Assembly (NCBI GenBank): GCA_002435365.1 | Contig: DJMM01000042.1 | Coordinates: 24,134-36,691, forward strand | DNA from: Ignavibacteriales bacterium UBA6490 | GTDB lineage: Bacteria; Bacteroidota; Ignavibacteria; Ignavibacteriales; Ignavibacteriaceae | Direction: 5' to 3' | DNA length: 12,558 bases | Shown: positions 9,683 through 12,558 of the stretch, piece after piece | Position numbering within the stretch: the stretch's first letter is position 1 | Layout: every line of letters begins with the position of its first letter | Made by a program: the position numbers and the translations under genes | The notes under the pieces: generated by a model | Database searches by the model: none | What the model saw: the letters and a program-made list of their open reading frames with translations, nothing else | What the model was told of the DNA's origin: nothing

Positions 9683-11512
9683 TTATATCTCCGATTCAAA
9701 TAAAAGAAAAGATTCCCTGTAAAGCACAATCTTCTCTCCGCCAATAAGACGATTAGTGTTTTCTGATACAACAGGACCAAGCCATTGGGAAGAAGAGCTG
9801 TCAAAAATGTTTTTCCATCTGCCTGGCGGTACTCCTTCCCGCAGTTCAATCGTCCCGGATCCTAAATTGGCAATATAAAATACTTCTTTCCCCGTTCCAT
9901 GAAAACGGACCCTGATAAATTTTTGCTCCTCTGAATGAGCAACTTCCAGGTTATCGTTTTTAACAATCCCGAACTGGTCATTCTTTTTCCGGATATCAAT
10001 TAGTCTTTTGTACATTGAAAAGACGGCTGCATTTTTTTCGTCAGCTAAAAGCTTCCAGCGGATTTTTGATTTCATAAATATCTCTTCCGAAAACGGATCC
10101 GGGATGTTTTCCGTCCAGTTGAAGGAGAGAAACTCCTCTTTTCTTCCGCTGCGGACAGCCTGAACGAGTTCGCTATCAAAATGACTTATGAAATAATAAA
10201 AAGGCGAGCTTTCGTAGAGCTCCTGTCCCATAAATATCAACGGTACAAAGGGGGAAAGCAGTACAATTGCAGAAACAGTTTTATACAGCTCGAATGAAAT
10301 AAGTGAAGAGATCCTTTCTCCCTCTGCCCGGTTACCAACCTGATCATGATTCTGAATACAGACCACAAACTGTTTTTTATCTCTTAGAATGGCGCTGTTG
10401 CCGTGGATTTTATTTCTAAATACGGAATATGCGCCATCGTAAACGAAATTGTTCCCGATGCTTTTTGCAAGATCTGCGACTGAGTTAAAATCAATATAAT
10501 AGCCCTCTTTTTCTCCGGTAACAATAGCGTGAAGCGAATGGTGAAAATCATCGCTCCATTGCGCATCCAAACCATATCCCCCCTCATCAATAGGGCGGAT
10601 TATAATTTCGTCATTCAGATCGCTTTCCGCAATTAGTATTTTTTTTACGCCTGCCTCATCTGAGAATGCTTTTACATTCTCAGCAAGCTCTTTAAGGAAG
10701 TGTTTTGGGCTGCTGTCGTAAATCTTATCAATTGCATCGAGTCTTAGTGCATCAAAATTATATTCTCTCAGCCAGTATAAAGCATTCTGAATAAAATAAT
10801 TTCTGACCCCGGCATTTAAATTATCATCGAAATTTACGGCATCTCCCCACGTAGTATGGTACCTGGAGGTAAAGTATGGTGCAAACTGGTTAATGTAATT
10901 ACCCTCCGGTCCGAGGTGGTTATATACAACATCAAGTACAGCGGCAATATCATTTTTATGCAGTTCGTTTACAAGTTGTTTAAGACCTGCCGGACCGCCG
11001 TAGCTATGGTGGGGCGCAAACGGATAGACTCCGTCATAACCCCAGTTGCGGTTCCCGGGGAACTGTGCCACCGGCATTATTTCGACGGCAGTAATACCCA
11101 GCTCCTTAAGATGAGGGATTTTATTTATAGCTGAAGCAAATGTTCCCCCTTGGGTAAATGCACCAATATGCAGTTCGTATATGATATAATCTTCAAGCGG
11201 AATTGCCTTCCATCCTTTATCGGTCCATGCAAACGATTGGTGATCAACAATTTCCGAAGGACCATGCACATCAAGAGGCTGAAAATTAGAAGCGGGATCG
11301 GGATACTCCGCCCGGTTATTTATTATGTATTTATATCTGGTTCCCGGTGATATATTATAGAATTGACCGCTCCAGTAACCATTACCGGCTTTAGCAAGGG
11401 GTATAATTTTTTCTTCAGGAAAGTACGTTTTTACTCTTATGTCGTTAGCGTGGGGAGCCCATACGTTAAAATGACATTTATTGCTCCCCAAATAAAGTGC
11501 GCCGATTTTCAT
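9683..11512 (-). CDS. treZ: Malto-oligosyltrehalose trehalohydrolase TreZ (GH13_10, EC 3.2.1.141)
   Basis: TreZ hydrolyses the alpha-1,4 bond next to the terminal trehalose unit of maltooligosyltrehalose and releases free trehalose in the cytoplasm. From ATG 11512 it has 609 residues, normal for the family. An N-terminal E-set/CBM48-like domain (about 1-95) begins with a TreZ-like IGALYLGSNKCHFNVWAPHA stretch. The GH13 barrel follows, with YELHIGAFTQGGTF, NWGYDGVYPFAPHHSYGGP and LDVVYNHLGPEGN. Catalytic residues are nucleophile D259 in DALRLDAID, acid/base E296 in LIAESDLND, and D390 in QNHDQVGNR. The C-terminus is a beta-rich GH13 tail ending in FESEI. A TTG four codons upstream (11524) is an alternative start. 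Neither start has a visible Shine-Dalgarno sequence, so I preferred the ATG, after which family similarity begins at once. It is the first gene of the operon and is transcribed away from the CDF gene across a region of about 520 bases. Confidence 0.96.
   Translation of the reverse strand: MKIGALYLGSNKCHFNVWAPHANDIRVKTYFPEEKIIPLAKAGNGYWSGQFYNISPGTRYKYIINNRAEYPDPASNFQPLDVHGPSEIVDHQSFAWTDKGWKAIPLEDYIIYELHIGAFTQGGTFASAINKIPHLKELGITAVEIMPVAQFPGNRNWGYDGVYPFAPHHSYGGPAGLKQLVNELHKNDIAAVLDVVYNHLGPEGNYINQFAPYFTSRYHTTWGDAVNFDDNLNAGVRNYFIQNALYWLREYNFDALRLDAIDKIYDSSPKHFLKELAENVKAFSDEAGVKKILIAESDLNDEIIIRPIDEGGYGLDAQWSDDFHHSLHAIVTGEKEGYYIDFNSVADLAKSIGNNFVYDGAYSVFRNKIHGNSAILRDKKQFVVCIQNHDQVGNRAEGERISSLISFELYKTVSAIVLLSPFVPLIFMGQELYESSPFYYFISHFDSELVQAVRSGRKEEFLSFNWTENIPDPFSEEIFMKSKIRWKLLADEKNAAVFSMYKRLIDIRKKNDQFGIVKNDNLEVAHSEEQKFIRVRFHGTGKEVFYIANLGSGTIELREGVPPGRWKNIFDSSSSQWLGPVVSENTNRLIGGEKIVLYRESFLLFESEI
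9689..9692 (-). promoter_or_regulatory. Ribosome binding site fixing the TTG start of the GH57 gene
   Basis: On the minus strand GGAG lies 7 bases before TTG at 9681, within the last codons of treZ. It is the clearest Shine-Dalgarno sequence in the window. It supports a TTG start directly after the treZ stop (TAA at 9685-9683), implying translation re-initiation or coupling. Confidence 0.7.
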
Positions 11513-11682
11513 CTGATGCTTCAAGTTATTAAATAAAGATAGTTTTCTTTAATTTCATCCTTTGTGATGATCTCACTTCAGTAAAGAAATTAATATGGCA
11601 CAGATATAAAACTGCCCGTTCATAATGATTAATTTCTGAGAAAAAACCAAATATTGTCAATTATCCGCTTCTTTCGGCTATT

Positions 11683-11731
11683 TTTTCTAAAAACTCCAAT
11701 TTTTATTGTTTGTTTCTCTCTTTTTAGAAAA
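11683..11731. repeat. AT-rich perfect 11-bp inverted repeat
   Basis: TTTTCTAAAAA (11683-11693) and TTTTTAGAAAA (11721-11731) are exact reverse complements separated by 27 bases. This could be a pair of operator half-sites or a stem-loop. The low complexity of the arms lowers its significance. It lies about 170 bases upstream of treZ and about 300 upstream of the CDF gene. Confidence 0.5.
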
Positions 11732-11759
11732 TGTGATGCCTGAATAATTCATGTGCCTG

Positions 11760-11882
11760 CCGTGGGGAGCTATTGGGGTTACCCTGCGCTTACCTTACGG
11801 CTACCCTGCGCCTACCCTCCGCCTATCTCCACGGATTTGTGGAAGGTATTCGCAAGATAACCGTAAGGTCCGGGGGCGGTTA
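11760..11882. other. GC-rich block with several mutually exclusive stem-loops (structured RNA or DNA element candidate)
   Basis: Visible pairings are: TCCAC (11828-11832) with GTGGA (11839-11843), extending to TATC/GGTA with one bulge; ACCTTACGG (11792-11800) with CCGTAAGGT (11861-11869), a perfect 9-bp pair; TAACCG (11858-11863) with CGGTTA (11877-11882); and CCGTGG (11760-11765) with CCACGG (11829-11834). The second and third pairings compete, as do the first and fourth. The right arm (about 11845-11877) looks like a diverged inverted copy of the tandem 11-mers; GGTATTCGCAA, for example, shares 8 of 11 positions with a permuted reverse-complement unit. No known RNA family was recognised. 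Which strand would be transcribed, if either, is unclear. Confidence 0.45.
11780..11834. repeat. Tandem array of five 11-bp units
   Basis: Five uninterrupted units follow each other with an exact 11-base period: TACCCTGCGCT, TACCTTACGGC, TACCCTGCGCC, TACCCTCCGCC and TATCTCCACGG. The consensus is about TACCCTnCGCC. Units 1, 3 and 4 differ by one or two bases, while units 2 and 5 are more diverged. Thirty-five of 55 bases are G or C, in strong contrast with the flanks. The period is not a multiple of three, so a coding repeat is unlikely, and it is close to one DNA helical turn. Confidence 0.75.
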
Positions 11883-12022
11883 ACATATTGACAAGGAAAT
11901 TCGGATTAAAAAACAGATAATTGAATAAACCCTGCAAGAATATCGCAATTTTTTATTAATTAAGTCTTTGTTTTCAGTACTGTATTTCCACGTTTCTGGC
12001 GGTTTTTTAACAAATAATGCGT

Positions 12023-12030
12023 TATTTTTG
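12023..12030 (+). promoter_or_regulatory. Candidate -7 promoter element (TAnnTTTG) of the CDF gene
   Basis: TATTTTTG again fits the Bacteroidota -7 consensus TAnnTTTG. With usual spacing, transcription would start at or next to the A of ATG 12035, giving a leaderless or nearly leaderless mRNA. No clear TTTG-like -33 element lies 19-21 bases upstream. No Shine-Dalgarno sequence precedes the ATG, which agrees with a leaderless arrangement. Confidence 0.3.
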
Positions 12031-12034
12031 TTTT

Positions 12035-12558
12035 ATGAAACTGCTCGAAAAAGGAATAAAGACCGTTATCGCCGGAGTATTGTTTAATGCACTGCTTGCA
12101 ATAATCAAAATTATTTCAGGAATAGTGGGAAACTCCTATGCTCTTGTAGCAGACGGAATTGAATCCACAACAGATATTTTCAGCTCGCTTATTGTTTGGG
12201 GAGGACTTAAAATATCATCAAAACCGGCGGACGAAAATCACCCCTACGGTCATGGCAAAGCCGAATCACTTGCGGCATTTGTTGTTTCGGTAGCGCTGCT
12301 GGGTGCCGCCCTTATCATTGTTATTCAGAGCATTAAAGAGATAATCACCCCGCATCATCTTCCTGCAACATTTACTTTGTTTGTCCTGGTTGGAGTAGTT
12401 ATAACAAAAGAATCTCTTTACCGCTTTGTTTACAAGGAAGGAAACAAGGTGGGCAGTACGGCAATGAAAGCAGACGCATGGCACCACAGGTCCGATGCTA
12501 TTACTTCTGCTGCTGCCTTTATTGGAATTCTGATTGCGGTAATTGGCGGTAACGGATA
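12035..12558 (+). CDS. Cation diffusion facilitator (CDF) family metal transporter, 5' part only
   Basis: The frame is open to the window edge, giving 174 residues of a protein normally about 290-400 long. CDF proteins are inner-membrane antiporters that export divalent metals (Zn, Fe, Mn, Co, Cd) in exchange for protons. The first membrane helix is at about 10-32, and ADGIESTTD follows with E43 and D47 in the positions of the first transport-site pair. HPYGHGKAES (69-78) is the conserved cytoplasmic loop. ADAWHHRSD (146-154) carries the second pair, H150 and D154. The sequence ends in the sixth helix, so the C-terminal cytoplasmic metal-sensing domain is not visible. Start: ATG 12035 gives MKLLEKGIK, like other family N-termini. 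An in-frame ATG at 12017 would add six residues (MRYFCF) and cannot be excluded. The metal cannot be assigned; glutamate at the first site position differs from the His or Asp of well-studied zinc transporters. It is divergent from treZ with no functional link evident. Confidence 0.93.
   Translation, partial: MKLLEKGIKTVIAGVLFNALLAIIKIISGIVGNSYALVADGIESTTDIFSSLIVWGGLKISSKPADENHPYGHGKAESLAAFVVSVALLGAALIIVIQSIKEIITPHHLPATFTLFVLVGVVITKESLYRFVYKEGNKVGSTAMKADAWHHRSDAITSAAAFIGILIAVIGGNG

Larger units (their letters stand above)
11513..12034. other. Divergent intergenic region between treZ and the CDF gene
   Basis: No convincing coding frame, tRNA or rRNA is visible. The left part (to about 11750) is strongly AT-rich and holds an 11-bp perfect inverted repeat. 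A GC-rich block at about 11756-11882 contains tandem 11-mers and inverted repeats. The right part (about 11885-12034) is AT-rich again and ends in the candidate promoter of the CDF gene. Both divergent genes must be controlled from here. The 'evidence' for each element is given in its own entry. Confidence 0.7.

Noticed and set aside
9682..9849. Extension of the GH57 frame upstream to 9849
   Set aside because: It lies entirely inside the treZ 3' end, does not resemble GH57 N-termini, and a TTG with a good ribosome binding site follows the treZ stop.
11534..11541. TATCTTTA on the minus strand upstream of treZ as a promoter element
   Set aside because: It misses the final G of TAnnTTTG and has no TTTG-like -33 partner. 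A similar TATCTTTA at 76-83 sits one base before the activase ATG, showing how easily this string occurs here.
11888..11921. TTGACA (11888-11893) as a sigma-70 type -35 box
   Set aside because: The nearest -10-like hexamer (GATAAT, 11916-11921) is 22 bases away, too far for a normal sigma-70 promoter.
12266..12487. 73-codon reverse open frame within the CDF gene
   Set aside because: It is antisense to clear CDF motifs with no independent support.

Overview
The window carries five protein-coding genes and one structured intergenic region. Base composition is moderate to AT-rich. Most genes lack a clear Shine-Dalgarno sequence, and two matches to the Bacteroidota-type -7 promoter element (TAnnTTTG) sit upstream of forward-strand genes. 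A very large fused 2-hydroxyacyl-CoA dehydratase activase also lies beside a TreY/TreZ operon. Together these suggest an anaerobic or facultative member of the Bacteroidota/Ignavibacteriota/Chlorobiota group. This placement is an inference, because no rRNA or marker gene is present.

Layout: (1) 85-4407 (+) is a 1440-residue protein joining two ASKHA-type activase ATPase modules to a cysteine-rich dehydratase-like region. (2) 4490-11512 (-) is a tightly packed three-gene operon, transcribed right to left as treZ, a GH57/DUF3536 glycoside hydrolase, then treY. The first two genes are 1 base apart and the last two share an ATGA overlap. It converges on gene 1 across an 82-base gap. (3) 11513-12034 is a divergent intergenic region of about 520 bases. 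It holds an AT-rich perfect 11-bp inverted repeat and a sharply GC-rich block with five tandem 11-bp units and several competing inverted repeats. (4) 12035 to the window end (+) is the 5' part of a cation diffusion facilitator (CDF) metal transporter.

The operon encodes the two-step conversion of alpha-1,4-glucan to trehalose. TreY isomerises the reducing-end linkage to form maltooligosyltrehalose, and TreZ releases trehalose. The GH57 enzyme probably acts on the same alpha-glucan pool, taking the genomic place where treX-type debranching enzymes are often found. The activase fusion and the CDF transporter have no evident functional link to the operon.

Most of the window is recognisable. 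The least explained part is the GC-rich repeat/hairpin block at about 11760-11882. No mobile element, CRISPR array, tRNA or rRNA was recognised.
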